DNA of 64,000 nt, taken from contig JAIXWG010000029.1 in the NCBI GenBank assembly GCA_027482245.1, forward strand, positions 58,360 through 122,359, read 5' to 3'. Position numbers and translations under genes: made by a program. Below the pieces are notes generated by a model. It saw only the letters and a list, made by a program, of their open reading frames with translations, did not search any database and was not told where the DNA came from. Position 1 is the stretch's first letter; every line of letters begins with the position of its first letter. The stretch is from Acetobacteraceae bacterium (lineage in GTDB: Bacteria > Pseudomonadota > Alphaproteobacteria > Acetobacterales > Acetobacteraceae). Below, piece by piece: positions 1-8,798 of this stretch.

Positions 1-345
1 CGAGCCGAGCGGCGCGGAGGCGGCGTGGCGGGTGGTGGGGATCGGGTAGCGGGCTGGAAGCCGCCTGGGCCCTGCATGCAGATGACGTGGCCGGTGCGCG
101 CTGGGCCTGGTGCCGGTGCGAGCGAGGGTGAGGGAGGCGTGCGCCTTCCACGGTGGCCCTGAGGTCGCCGATGGCCAGGGAGGACCCCCGGCGCCCGTTG
201 CACGCCGCCATGGCGGCAGCCTCGGGCCAACGGCCGAACCGACCGGGGGCTGCACAAGACATGCCCTGCCCCTGGCGCCCACGCAACGAAGCATTCCGGG
301 CCCAACACGCCGCGAGCGCCGCGTGGTTGCGCCATGATTGCAGCC
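1..345. other. No gene recognised at left edge
   Basis: I see no convincing gene here. Short open frames exist on both strands, but their translations are the Arg/Ala/Pro-rich text expected of random high-GC sequence, with no domain and no good ribosome-binding site. The left edge may hold part of a gene lying outside the window, but nothing supports that. Confidence 0.5.
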
Positions 346-384
346 AATAAAAAACCGCCGGCCCGAATGATCGGAACCGGCGGT
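346..384 (-). terminator. Intrinsic terminator of the tRNA-Ala gene
   Basis: On the minus strand an 8-bp perfect stem (ACCGCCGG at 354-361 pairing with CCGGCGGT at 377-384) closes a 15-nt loop. It is followed by a run of six T residues (349-354 on the plus strand are A). It lies 7 nt after the tRNA 3' end, the position expected for its rho-independent terminator. Confidence 0.85.
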
Positions 385-390
385 CTGAAC

Positions 391-466
<76 letters not shown>

Positions 467-608
467 GCAGTCTTGCGAGGCCGGCCGTATAGCGGCGGCG
501 CGAAGGGTGCGCAAGCCTCCCTCAAGCCCCTTTCCGTACGGCCTCGCGCCGCATAGTTTCCCGGCATCACGGGCCGGCCTTCACGCCGGCCGCGGGCGGG
601 AGAGCGCG

Positions 609-1346
609 ATGCGAAAGATCCATCCTGATGCGACGGCGGCGCTGGCCGGCCTGCTGAAGGACGACATGACCATCATGTCCGGCGGCTTCGGCATCTCCGG
701 CATCCCCTCCCTGCTCATCGAGGCGATCCGCGAGAGCGGGGTGAAGGGCCTCACCGTCATTTCCAACAATGCGGGGATCGACGATGCGGGGCTCGGCCTG
801 CTGCTGCACACCCGCCAGATCCGCAAGATGATCAGCAGCTATGTCGGTGAGAACGCGACCTTCGCGAAGCAGTACCTGGCCGGGGAGCTGGAGATCGAGT
901 TCAACCCGCAGGGCACGCTGGCGGAGCGCATCCGCGCCGGCGGCGCCGGCATCCCCGCCTTCTTCACCAAGACCGGCTACGGCACCGCGGTGGCCGAGGG
1001 GAAGGAGACGAGGGAATTCGACGGCGAGCACTATGTGATGGAGCGCGGGCTCTTCGCCGACCTCGCCATCATCCACGCCTACCAGGGCGACCATGAGGGC
1101 AACCTCGTCTATCGGAAGACCGCGCGGAACTTCAACCCGATCATGGCGACCGCCGCCCGCGTGACGGTCGCGCAGGTGGAACACCTGGTGAAGCCCGGTG
1201 AGATCGACCCCGACCACATCCACACCCCCGGCATCTTCGTGAAGCGCCTGGTGCTGTGCCCGCCCGATTTCCAGAAGCGCATCGAACAGCGCACCGTCCG
1301 CAAGCGCGAAGCCGCTGCCGCCGCCGGCGCAGAATCCCAGGCCTGA
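609..1346 (+). CDS. scoA: Succinyl-CoA:3-ketoacid CoA-transferase subunit A
   Basis: This is the A subunit of a heterodimeric 3-oxoacid CoA-transferase (SCOT type), which moves CoA from succinyl-CoA to acetoacetate in ketone-body or PHB-derived acetoacetate use. The 245-residue product has the family N-terminus with the glycine-rich [18 protein letters not shown] stretch near residues 19-36. It also has [23 protein letters not shown] in the middle. I chose ATG 609, preceded by GGGAGAG, over an upstream in-frame start because the upstream extension is low-complexity and the family begins here. The B subunit follows 14 nt downstream, so the two are translated from one transcript. Assignment to acetoacetate rather than another 3-oxoacid is family-level inference. 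Confidence 0.93.
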   Translation: MRKIHPDATAALAGLLKDDMTIMSGGFGISGIPSLLIEAIRESGVKGLTVISNNAGIDDAGLGLLLHTRQIRKMISSYVGENATFAKQYLAGELEIEFNPQGTLAERIRAGGAGIPAFFTKTGYGTAVAEGKETREFDGEHYVMERGLFADLAIIHAYQGDHEGNLVYRKTARNFNPIMATAARVTVAQVEHLVKPGEIDPDHIHTPGIFVKRLVLCPPDFQKRIEQRTVRKREAAAAAGAESQA

Positions 1347-1360
1347 GGAGCACCACGAAC

Positions 1361-1999
<639 letters not shown>

Positions 2000-2008
2000 A
2001 GGCGTGAA

Positions 2009-2028
2009 GGGCGGGCTTCGGCCCGCCC
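2009..2028. terminator. GC hairpin between convergent genes
   Basis: A perfect 8-bp stem, GGGCGGGC-TTCG-GCCCGCCC, with a stable TTCG tetraloop lies 9 nt after scoB and 22 nt before the end of the convergent gene. There is no clear T-run on either side, so it is a likely but not certain bidirectional terminator. Confidence 0.6.
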
Positions 2029-2050
2029 CCTATGCAGCTGCGGCTGACTT

Positions 2051-2551
2051 CTATTGCAGCTGGGGCTGCTGGCGGCGCTGGTAGCGCAGCCGGTCCTCCT
2101 CCAGGATCCGGCGCAGGCGGTCGAGCTCCCGCTCCCGCTCCGCCAGCGACCGCTCGGCATCATTGGTGGCGCTGGCCGGCACTGCGGCGGGCTGCGGTGC
2201 GGGGTCGCGGAAGACGGGTTCCTGCGCGCTGGGCGGCGCCGGTGCGCGGGTGCGGCGGACGGTGCTGGTGCCGGTGCGGCGCGGGGCCGTGCCGGTGGCT
2301 GGCACGGGCGGCGGGGGCACCCAGTCCAGGATCGGGATCGGGCCGCGGGGCGCGGCCGCGGTGGCGGGCACGCCGGGCGTGGTCGGTGTGAAGCGCGGCT
2401 GCGCCGGCATGCGCTGGCGGAAGCTGTCGAATTCCTGGGCGGTGGAACTCATGAGGTCCCGCCCCGGGCCGCTGTCGTTCCAATGCTGCGCCGAGGCCGG
2501 CAGCGCCAGCAGCAGGCCGATCGGCAGGGCGAGAAGGGTGGCGTGGCGCAT
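2051..2551 (-). CDS. Secreted hypothetical protein, Pro-rich with coiled-coil tail
   Basis: The family is not recognised. The 166-residue product starts with a clear signal peptide (MRHATLLALPIGLLLALPAS, cleavage after SAQ). A long Pro/Ala/Thr-rich low-complexity middle follows, and then a charged C-terminus (SLAERERELDRLRRILEEDR) likely to form a short coiled coil. ATG 2551 was chosen because the signal peptide begins there; an upstream in-frame ATG at 2638 would add 29 residues with no signal character. It probably acts in the periplasm or at the envelope. It lies downstream of uppP on the same strand, with about 100 nt between them. Confidence 0.6.
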   Translation of the reverse strand: MRHATLLALPIGLLLALPASAQHWNDSGPGRDLMSSTAQEFDSFRQRMPAQPRFTPTTPGVPATAAAPRGPIPILDWVPPPPVPATGTAPRRTGTSTVRRTRAPAPPSAQEPVFRDPAPQPAAVPASATNDAERSLAERERELDRLRRILEEDRLRYQRRQQPQLQ

Positions 2552-2648
2552 CAACCAGGATTCCGGATGGAACGGTGTCTTCACCGGAAGATGAACGCGC
2601 GCGCCGCGCCGCACAAGCATCGGCGTGCGGCGCAACAATCCCTTCCTG

Positions 2649-3452
2649 TCAGCGCAGCAGAAGAAACACCAGCATGATGCTGCCGAGCGCGATGCGGTAC
2701 CAGCCGAAGGGCGTGAAGCCGATGCGGCCGATCACCCCCATCACCCAGCGCACCACGACCAGCGCGACGATGAAGGCCGTGACGAAGCCGACGCCGATCT
2801 GCGCGAGGCCCGAGAATTCCAGCTCCGCCCGAGCCTTGAACAGGCTGTAAGCGGTGGCGGCGACCATGGTCGGGATGGCGAGGACGAAGGAGAATTCGGC
2901 CGCCACCTTCCGGTCCACCCCGATCAGCAGCGCGGTGATGATGGTGGCGCCGGAGCGCGAGGTGCCCGGGATCATCGCCAGCGCCTGGCCGAAGCCGATG
3001 ATCAGCGCGGCCAGCGGCCCGATCTGCGGCACGGAATGGATGGTCGGCGTGTGGCGCAGCCGTTCGATGAGGATGATGGCGATGCCGCCGATGATCAGCG
3101 CGAAGCACACGACCCAGGGGCTGAACAGCAGCCGCGTGATGGTACCGTGCAGCGTCGCGCCGATGGCTGCCGCCGGCAGGAAGGCCAGCAGCAGGTTGAT
3201 GGCGTAGAAGCGTTCCGGCCCGGGGCGCCAGGCCTTGGTCACCAGGGACAGCAGCGTCGGCCAGAAGACGACGACAACGGCCAGGATGGCGCCGAGCTGG
3301 ATGACGATCTCGAAGGTCTTGCCGGGCGGGCCCTGGAAGCCCAGCAGCTCCCCCAGCAGGATCAGGTGGCCGGTGGAGGAGATGGGGAGGAATTCGGTGA
3401 TGCCCTCCACGATGCCCATGAGGAAGGCGGAGAACAGGGCGGCAGCATCCAT
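2649..3452 (-). CDS. uppP: Undecaprenyl-diphosphatase
   Basis: This integral membrane phosphatase of the BacA/UppP family dephosphorylates undecaprenyl pyrophosphate to recycle the lipid carrier for peptidoglycan and polysaccharide synthesis. The 267 residues match the usual length. Both family signatures are present: EGITEFLPISSTGHL near residues 16-30, and PGTSRSGAT near residues 161-169, which supplies the catalytic Arg/Ser region. The rest is hydrophobic with about eight membrane segments. ATG 3452 has GGAG about 15 nt upstream. The neighbouring histidine phosphatase is on the same strand, but nothing links the two functionally. Confidence 0.95.
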   Translation of the reverse strand: MDAAALFSAFLMGIVEGITEFLPISSTGHLILLGELLGFQGPPGKTFEIVIQLGAILAVVVVFWPTLLSLVTKAWRPGPERFYAINLLLAFLPAAAIGATLHGTITRLLFSPWVVCFALIIGGIAIILIERLRHTPTIHSVPQIGPLAALIIGFGQALAMIPGTSRSGATIITALLIGVDRKVAAEFSFVLAIPTMVAATAYSLFKARAELEFSGLAQIGVGFVTAFIVALVVVRWVMGVIGRIGFTPFGWYRIALGSIMLVFLLLR

Positions 3453-3521
3453 GGGGGCGGGTCACTCCGGGCGCACCGGCGGGGGAATACAGGGCCGGGC
3501 GCCCGCTGGCTATTCCACTGG

Positions 3522-4082
3522 CTATTCCATCTGCAGGCGGCCCATCAGGCCGAGGCTGCCGCGTTCCGCCCGCAGCAGCAGCAATTCGCCATGCGTGACC
3601 TCGATCCCCGTGACCGCCAGGATGTTGGCACGATGGGTGATGAGGATCACGAGGCCGGCGCCCTGGCGGCGCGCGTGTTCGAGGCTGATGACGCGCTGGC
3701 GCAGCTGCTCGCCGCGCGTGGCGTTGTCCGCCCGGTCCCACGGGTCCAGCGCGGCATCGACCGCGACGGGGCCGAGGTCCAGCAGCACCGCCGTCTCCCA
3801 GGCCGAGCATTGATGCGAGGTGAGCAGCGTGACCGGCGGCATCCCGGCCTCTCGCAGTGCCTTGCCCCAGCGGCGCATCTCGTCACGCCCCGTCTCGGTC
3901 AGCACCGCGCCGGGATCGCAGCCGGGAATGGGGGGCATGGTGCCGGGCGGGGCGGGGATGGCGCCGCCATGGCGCATCAGCACGACACCGCGGTCGCGCA
4001 GCAGGGCGGGTTCATGTTCCGCCATCGCCGGTCCCGCGGCGAGCAGCAGGAGCAGGGACAACAGGCGACCGACGATCCGCAT
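3522..4082 (-). CDS. Secreted histidine phosphatase superfamily protein
   Basis: This is a periplasmic branch-2-like histidine (phosphoglycerate mutase-type) phosphatase. A signal peptide (MRIVGRLLSLLLLLAAGPAM, cut after AMA) precedes the RHG catalytic motif in VVLMRHGGA near residue 37. Later elements fit the fold: LTETGRDEMRRWGKAL, the SSxxxR-like TSHQCSAWETA, and ILITHRANILAVTG, where the second catalytic His sits. At 186 residues it is a small family member. The start is supported by an AGGGGGGTG Shine-Dalgarno. The substrate is not predictable; the Cys in the TSHQCSAW segment is unusual, since Arg is common there. Confidence 0.8.
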   Translation of the reverse strand: MRIVGRLLSLLLLLAAGPAMAEHEPALLRDRGVVLMRHGGAIPAPPGTMPPIPGCDPGAVLTETGRDEMRRWGKALREAGMPPVTLLTSHQCSAWETAVLLDLGPVAVDAALDPWDRADNATRGEQLRQRVISLEHARRQGAGLVILITHRANILAVTGIEVTHGELLLLRAERGSLGLMGRLQME

Positions 4083-4136
4083 GGGGCACCCCCCTGAAGG
4101 CGGTCCGGCCCAGGATAGTCCCGGTGGGGGCAGTCC

Positions 4137-4162
4137 GGGGGGATCCGGGCCGGGATCCCCCC
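4137..4162 (-). terminator. Hairpin after the TRAP binding-protein gene
   Basis: A perfect 10-bp stem (GGGGGGATCC at 4137-4146 with GGATCCCCCC at 4153-4162) encloses a 6-nt loop. It starts 9 nt beyond the minus-strand stop of the TRAP gene. No T-run follows, so termination is probable but unproven. Confidence 0.6.
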
Positions 4163-4170
4163 TTCGGCCT

Positions 4171-5262
4171 TCAGCGGACCGTCTGGGCGGCGCTGAAGGC
4201 GAAGTTATCGTAGCTGTTTTCCGCGATCCGGAACCACTGGAACTGGTCGCTGCGGAAACGATTGTAGCTTTCCATCACGCGGGCGAAGCGCGCGTTTTGG
4301 CGACCGATATCGGCCACCATCTCCTCATTCGCGCGCCAGGCGGCTTCCAGCACCGGGCGCGGCCAGAAGCGCAGCTGGGCGCCGGCGGCGACCAGGCGGC
4401 GCAGCGCCTGCGGGTTCAGGTGGTCGTAGCGCGCCACCATGTCGCTGTCGGCCTCGGCGCAGGCGACGTCGAGCGCGTGCTTGTAGAGGTCCGGCAGCGC
4501 CGCATAGGCGCGCTGGTTGGAGATGAAGTGCAGCCGCGCCCCCGGCTCCCAGAAGCCCGGCGCGTAGTAGAAGCGGGCGACGCGGACGTAGTTCGCGCGC
4601 TCATCGTCATGCGGGCCGACGAATTCGGCGGCATCGATCACGCCACGCTCCAGCGACGGATAGATGTCAGCCGGCGCGATCAGCGTCGGCGCGGCGCCGA
4701 GGCGGGTGAAGAGCTGGCCGGCCAGGCCCGTGATGCGGAACTTGAGGCCGCGGAGCTGCTCCACGGAGGTGATCTCGTTCCGGAACCAGCCGCCCATCTG
4801 CGCGCCGGTGTCGCCGGCCGTGATGGCGTGGATGTTGTATTCGCGGAACAGCTCCGCCGCCAGCTCATTGCCGCCGCCGTAGCGGAACCAGGCCGTCATC
4901 TGCCGGGTGTTCAGGCCGAAGCACATGGCGGTGAAGGGGGCGAAGGCGGGTTCCTTGCCGAGGTAGTAGTAGGCGGCGGTGTGCCCGGCCTCGATCGTGC
5001 CGGCCTGGACGGCGTCCAGCACCTGCAGGCCACCCACGATCTCACCGGCCGGGAAGGGCTGGATGCGGAACTTGCCTTCCGTCAGCTGCGCGACGCGGGC
5101 GCAGATGCGGTCGAAGGTGCCGTAGAGCACGTCGAAGACGCGGGGGAAGGAGGATGCGGCCCGCCAGCGGACTTCCGGCATGGCCTGGGCGAGTGCCGGC
5201 GTGGCGATGGCGGCGGCGGGAATGGCGGCGGCAGCGGCGCCCACCATGGAACGGCGGTTCAT
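4171..5262 (-). CDS. TRAP transporter solute-binding protein (DctP family)
   Basis: This is the periplasmic receptor of a TRAP dicarboxylate/keto-acid transporter, 363 residues. The N-terminus NRRSMVGAAAAAIPAAAIAT has twin arginines and ends in ALA, so Tat or Sec export is plausible. The body resembles the TakP/DctP group, with FRIQPFPAGEIVGGLQVLDAV and the conserved FRITGLAGQLFTRLGAAP segment that contains the carboxylate-binding Arg region. ATG 5262 is supported by GGAGGAG just upstream and replaces a longer in-frame start at 5310. No DctQ or DctM membrane genes are adjacent, so the receptor must partner with a permease encoded elsewhere. The substrate is unknown. Confidence 0.88.
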   Translation of the reverse strand: MNRRSMVGAAAAAIPAAAIATPALAQAMPEVRWRAASSFPRVFDVLYGTFDRICARVAQLTEGKFRIQPFPAGEIVGGLQVLDAVQAGTIEAGHTAAYYYLGKEPAFAPFTAMCFGLNTRQMTAWFRYGGGNELAAELFREYNIHAITAGDTGAQMGGWFRNEITSVEQLRGLKFRITGLAGQLFTRLGAAPTLIAPADIYPSLERGVIDAAEFVGPHDDERANYVRVARFYYAPGFWEPGARLHFISNQRAYAALPDLYKHALDVACAEADSDMVARYDHLNPQALRRLVAAGAQLRFWPRPVLEAAWRANEEMVADIGRQNARFARVMESYNRFRSDQFQWFRIAENSYDNFAFSAAQTVR

Positions 5263-5373
5263 CGTGATTTCTCCTCCCTCGGGCAGGACGCGGATGGCGG
5301 CCATCCGCAACTGGGCCAGACGCTTAATGCATCCCCGGTCCGGCGGAAATAGGCGGTTTTCCCGGGCGATCGT

Positions 5374-5793
5374 TCACAGGACGAATCCAGCCAGCACGAC
5401 CCCCGCGACCACCATCTGCAGCAGGTTGGCGATGACGGACAGCTTGTGCGCGCGGTCGAAGGCACGGCCCGCCGCGGCATCGCCGGCCTTGGCGGCATCC
5501 GACAGCGCGTTGATCCGCGGCATCAGCACCTGGCGCAGCCAGAAGGCCAGGCCGGCGATCGCCGCCATCATTCCCGCATCCGGCTTCGACAGCGGGAACA
5601 GCGCCACGCAGGCGGCGGCCGAGGTCGCAAGGACCCAGAGATAGTAGGGCGGGAAGATCGCGCGCACGAAGCGGGACGCCATCTCCGCCGGCAGCGCCTT
5701 GAAGATCATGGGCGCGATGAGGGCGGCGAAGAAGGCCATGCCGCCGAACAGCAGGGCCGTGGCGAAGAGGGAGAGGGTGGCGAGGATGGACAC
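5374..5793 (-). CDS. DUF4149-type membrane protein
   Basis: A 139-residue integral membrane protein with about four hydrophobic segments, resembling the DUF4149 (TMEM205-like) family. Recognisable features are the ATALLFGGMAFFAALIAPMI start, a PPYYLW motif in the middle and DRAHKLSVIANLLQMVV at the C-terminus. No biochemical role is established for bacterial members. It is followed on the same strand, 111 nt later, by the TRAP gene, with no sign of an operon. Confidence 0.72.
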   Translation of the reverse strand: MSILATLSLFATALLFGGMAFFAALIAPMIFKALPAEMASRFVRAIFPPYYLWVLATSAAACVALFPLSKPDAGMMAAIAGLAFWLRQVLMPRINALSDAAKAGDAAAGRAFDRAHKLSVIANLLQMVVAGVVLAGFVL

Positions 5794-5856
5794 GCGGCGC
5801 TCCGATCAGGTCGCCCCCCATGTCGCCCCGCCCTACCGACTGGCAAGGCGCCGCGG

Positions 5857-6204
5857 TCAGTGGCCGCGCGAGATCCGGGCCGCCGGCGCGCCGCGCCCGC
5901 CGAGGCGCCGGATGCCGCCGCCGCCGAACAGCAGCGCGGCGCCGAGGATCAGGAACCCCGCGCTCCAGAGCAGGACATCGCGCAGGCTGCCGCCCGTGAG
6001 ATGCGGGCCGGCGGGGGAAAGGAGGCCGAGGAAGATCGCCATCAGCATCCCGAAGGTGCCGCAGCCCAGCGCGACCAGGGCCAGCGCATGGGCCAGCGTG
6101 CCGAACAGGGCGGCGGCGCGGGATCGGGTGGTCAGGCTGTTCTCATGCGCCTGACGGCCCACGAGGAAGAGAAACACGGCCGCGATGACAAGCCAGATCC
6201 ACAT
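5857..6204 (-). CDS. Small hypothetical membrane protein
   Basis: The family is not recognised. The 115-residue product has three likely membrane helices (WIWLVIAAVFLFLVG, then ALVALGCGTFGMLMAIFLGLL, then VLLWSAGFLILGAALLFGGG) and a short basic tail. I chose ATG 6204 because it places a hydrophobic segment right after the initiator; an in-frame ATG at 6246 would add 14 residues. It sits between ahcY and the DUF4149 gene on the same strand. Confidence 0.5.
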   Translation of the reverse strand: MWIWLVIAAVFLFLVGRQAHENSLTTRSRAAALFGTLAHALALVALGCGTFGMLMAIFLGLLSPAGPHLTGGSLRDVLLWSAGFLILGAALLFGGGGIRRLGGRGAPAARISRGH

Positions 6205-6260
6205 GCGGGGCGGTATCCCAGGAAGGCGCGGATCATGCGGTGGCAATGCACCGCGGGCAA

Positions 6261-6288
6261 GGCCCGCCCCCGTGGCCGGGGGCGGGCC
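6261..6288 (-). terminator. Hairpin terminator after ahcY
   Basis: An 11-bp perfect stem (GGCCCGCCCCC at 6261-6271 with its complement at 6278-6288) around a 6-nt loop lies 10 nt past the ahcY stop codon. No T-run is present, as is common for GC-rich terminators. Confidence 0.6.
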
Positions 6289-6298
6289 CTTCGGGCAC

Positions 6299-7702
6299 TC
6301 AGTAGCGGTACTGGTCGGCCTTGAAGGGGCCGCTCTCGGCCACGCCGATATAGGCGGCCTGCTGGGCGGACATCTTCGTCAGCGTCGCGCCGACCTTGGC
6401 GAGGTGCAGCATGGCCACCTTCTCGTCCAGGTGCTTCGGCAGGACATAGACCTTCTTCTCGTACTTGCCGGGGTTGGTCCACAGCTCGATCTGCGCCAGC
6501 GTCTGGTTGGTGAACGACGCGGACATGACGAAGCTGGGGTGGCCCGTGGCGTTGCCGAGGTTCACCAGGCGGCCTTCGGACAGCAGGATGATGCGCTTGC
6601 CCGTGGGGAACTCGATCTCGTCCACCTGGGGCTTCACGTTGTCCCACTTGTAGTTGCGCAGCGCCGCGACCTGGATCTCGCTGTCGAAGTGGCCGATGTT
6701 GCAGACGATGGCGCGGTGCTTCATGGCGCGCATGTGGTCGGCGGTGATGACGTCCACATTGCCGGTCGCGGTGACGAAGATGTCGGCCTGCGGGGCCGCC
6801 TGCTCCATCGTCACGACCTCATAGCCCTCCATCGCCGCCTGCAGCGCGCAGATCGGATCGACTTCGGAGACCATGACGCGGCAGCCGGCGTTGCGGAGCG
6901 AGGCGGCGGAGCCCTTGCCCACGTCGCCGAAGCCGCAGACCATCGCGACCTTGCCGGCCATCATGACGTCCGTGCCGCGGCGGATGGCGTCCACCAGCGA
7001 TTCACGGCAGCCATAGAGGTTGTCGAACTTCGACTTGGTGACGCTGTCGTTCACGTTGATGGCGGGGAAGAGGAGCTTGCCCTCCTTCGCCATGTTGTAG
7101 AGGCGGTGGACGCCCGTCGTCGTCTCCTCGGACACGCCGACGATGTTCTTCGCCAGCTCCGCGAACCAGCCCGGCTTGGTCTTCAGGCACTTCTTGATCA
7201 GCGCGAAGAAGACTTCCTCTTCCTCGTTCGTCGGCTTCTCGAGGAAGGCGACGTCGCCCTGCTCGGCGCGCAGGCCGTAGTGGACCAGCAGCGTCATGTC
7301 GCCGCCATCGTCCAGCAGGACGTTCGGCGTGCCGCCATCGGCCCATTCCAGGGTCTTCTGCACGTAGTCCCAGTATTCCGGCAGCGTCTCGCCCTTCACG
7401 GCGAAGACGGGCGTGCCGGTCGCGGCGATGGCGGCCGCGGCGTGGTCCTGCGTCGAGAAGATGTTGCAGGAGGACCAGCGCACATCGGCGCCGAGTTCCT
7501 TCAGCGTCTCGATCAGCACGGCGGTCTGGATGGTCATGTGCAGGCAGCCGGCGATGCGGGCGCCCTTCAGCACCTTCTTCGGCCCGTATTCCGCGCGCGT
7601 CGCCATCAGGCCGGGCATCTCGTCCTCGGCCATGGAGATTTCCTTCCGGCCCCAGCCGGCGAGGGAGATGTCCTTGATGATGTAGTCGGCGGCTTCGGGC
7701 AT
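6299..7702 (-). CDS. ahcY: Adenosylhomocysteinase (S-adenosylhomocysteine hydrolase)
   Basis: This NAD-dependent cytosolic enzyme splits S-adenosylhomocysteine into homocysteine and adenosine, removing the inhibitory product of SAM-dependent methylation. At 467 residues it has the long proteobacterial form. Visible signatures are [37 protein letters not shown], the Rossmann [14 protein letters not shown] for NAD, and the C-terminal [11 protein letters not shown] 7702 is supported by GAGAAGAG upstream and by homology; the upstream in-frame extension to 7777 is not conserved-looking. An imperfect palindrome of the type predicted for methionine-cycle regulators lies 80 nt upstream of the start. 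Confidence 0.97.
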   Translation of the reverse strand: MPEAADYIIKDISLAGWGRKEISMAEDEMPGLMATRAEYGPKKVLKGARIAGCLHMTIQTAVLIETLKELGADVRWSSCNIFSTQDHAAAAIAATGTPVFAVKGETLPEYWDYVQKTLEWADGGTPNVLLDDGGDMTLLVHYGLRAEQGDVAFLEKPTNEEEEVFFALIKKCLKTKPGWFAELAKNIVGVSEETTTGVHRLYNMAKEGKLLFPAINVNDSVTKSKFDNLYGCRESLVDAIRRGTDVMMAGKVAMVCGFGDVGKGSAASLRNAGCRVMVSEVDPICALQAAMEGYEVVTMEQAAPQADIFVTATGNVDVITADHMRAMKHRAIVCNIGHFDSEIQVAALRNYKWDNVKPQVDEIEFPTGKRIILLSEGRLVNLGNATGHPSFVMSASFTNQTLAQIELWTNPGKYEKKVYVLPKHLDEKVAMLHLAKVGATLTKMSAQQAAYIGVAESGPFKADQYRY

Positions 7703-7781
7703 GGGCTTCTCTTCTCGCAACGCGGGTTGTGGCCGGCCGGGTAGCATGCAACGGCCGCGAAAGCCAGATGGACCCATTACC

Positions 7782-7799
7782 CATAAGGATATCTTTATG
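7782..7799 (-). promoter_or_regulatory. Operator-like palindrome upstream of ahcY
   Basis: CATAAGGATATCTTTATG is an 18-bp palindrome with a single mismatched pair, in AT-rich contrast to its surroundings. From memory it resembles the ATAAAGATATCTTTAT-type sites predicted for ArsR-family regulators of the SAM/SAH cycle (SamR/SahR) in front of proteobacterial ahcY and metK genes. It sits 80-97 nt upstream of ahcY and 111 nt from the divergent gene at 7910. No such regulator is in the window. Confidence 0.6.
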
Positions 7800-7909
7800 C
7801 GGGATTGGCCGGTGGGCCGTTCGGCGGGCGTGACGGCCGGGCCGGGGCGGGCCTATCCTTCCCGCCAGGCAGGCCGGCAGGGCCGCCATACCCTGGGGAG
7901 GGACATGCC

Positions 7910-8734
7910 ATGATCGGTTTCGGACGGGCCTTGGGCGGCCTGATGCTGGGGGCGCTGCTGGCGTTCCCCGCCCTGGCGCAGCAGGCGCCGCGCCCGGCGG
8001 TGACGCGGGTGGAGGCTCCGTCCTCCGCCATCTTCATCGGCAACAGCTTCTTCTACTACAACAACGGAATCACCAATCACCTGACGGGCTTCCTGCGGGG
8101 GGGCGAGCCGGTGGGGCCGTTCCGGTCGACGCTGGTCGGCATCGGCGGGTCCAACATGCAGTGGCATGACGTGGCCAGCTATTTCCGCCCGGATGCGGTG
8201 GCGAGCTATGGCTTCGATGCCCGCAACAACATCGTCTTCCGTCCGCCGGGGCGGCTGTTCGACCTGGCGATCCTGATGGATTGCAGCCTGTGCCCCGTGC
8301 ATCCGCAGCTGTCGCCGGTGTTCGAGGATTATGCGCGGCGCCACAGCGCGACGGTGCGGGCGAACGGGGCGGAGCCGGTCTTCTTCATGTCCTGGGCCTA
8401 CAAGGACAAGCCGGAGATGATGGCGGGCCTGTCCGCCGCCTACACGGCGGTGGGGAACGCCAACAATGCGCTGGTCATCCCGGCGGGGCTGGCCTTCGAG
8501 CGGTCGATCGCGCAGCGGCCGGGCCTCGACCTCTATGTGTCGGACCTGCGGCATCCGTCGCTCGCCGGCACCTACCTGGCCGCTGCCACGACCTATGCCG
8601 CGGTGTTCGGCCGGAGCCCGGTGGGCAACCGCTATGATGCGGGTCTGGATGCCGACACGGCCGCGCATCTGCAGCGCGTGGCCTGGGAGACGGTGCGCGA
8701 GTATCTCGGCACGCAGCGGGCATCGGCGAACTGA
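7910..8734 (+). CDS. Secreted SGNH/DUF4886-like hydrolase
   Basis: A 274-residue exported protein with an SGNH-hydrolase-like plan. The signal peptide (residues 1-24, ending ALAQ) is followed by SSAIFIGNSFFYYNNGITN, where GNSF replaces the usual GDS block with the nucleophile Ser. GGSNMQWHD follows as the block II-like Gly, and DLRHPSLAGTYLAA near the end supplies a D-x-x-H pair. This arrangement resembles the DUF4886 group. ATG 7910 is preceded by GGGGAGGGA. An esterase or carbohydrate-deacetylase activity is plausible, but the substrate is unknown. It diverges from ahcY and converges with the ABC transporter operon. Confidence 0.72.
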   Translation: MIGFGRALGGLMLGALLAFPALAQQAPRPAVTRVEAPSSAIFIGNSFFYYNNGITNHLTGFLRGGEPVGPFRSTLVGIGGSNMQWHDVASYFRPDAVASYGFDARNNIVFRPPGRLFDLAILMDCSLCPVHPQLSPVFEDYARRHSATVRANGAEPVFFMSWAYKDKPEMMAGLSAAYTAVGNANNALVIPAGLAFERSIAQRPGLDLYVSDLRHPSLAGTYLAAATTYAAVFGRSPVGNRYDAGLDADTAAHLQRVAWETVREYLGTQRASAN

Positions 8735-8797
8735 CGACGGTCCAGGGCCGGTTCGGCCCTGGCGGATGGGGTCCGGGGAAGGCAGCGCCTTCCCCGG
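8733..8797. repeat. Two-hairpin palindromic repeat, copy 1
   Basis: Two perfect palindromes stand in a row between convergent genes: CCAGGGCCG/CGGCCCTGG (8742-8762) and CCGGGGAAGGC/GCCTTCCCCGG (8773-8797). The unit matches the one at 14582-14646: the last 41 nt are identical and the first stem differs by compensatory changes. It probably also works as a bidirectional terminator here, ending one base before the ABC ATPase stop codon. Confidence 0.85.
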
Positions 8798-8798
8798 C

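Noticed and set aside
2581..3810. Minus-strand open frame of 409 codons across uppP
   Set aside because: Out of frame with the clearly conserved UppP protein; low-complexity Arg/Ala/His composition.
7703..7909. SAH or SAM-II riboswitch before ahcY
   Set aside because: I looked for the conserved cores and pseudoknot pairs in the 5' region and did not find them; the palindrome points to a protein operator instead. A covariance-model search would settle it.
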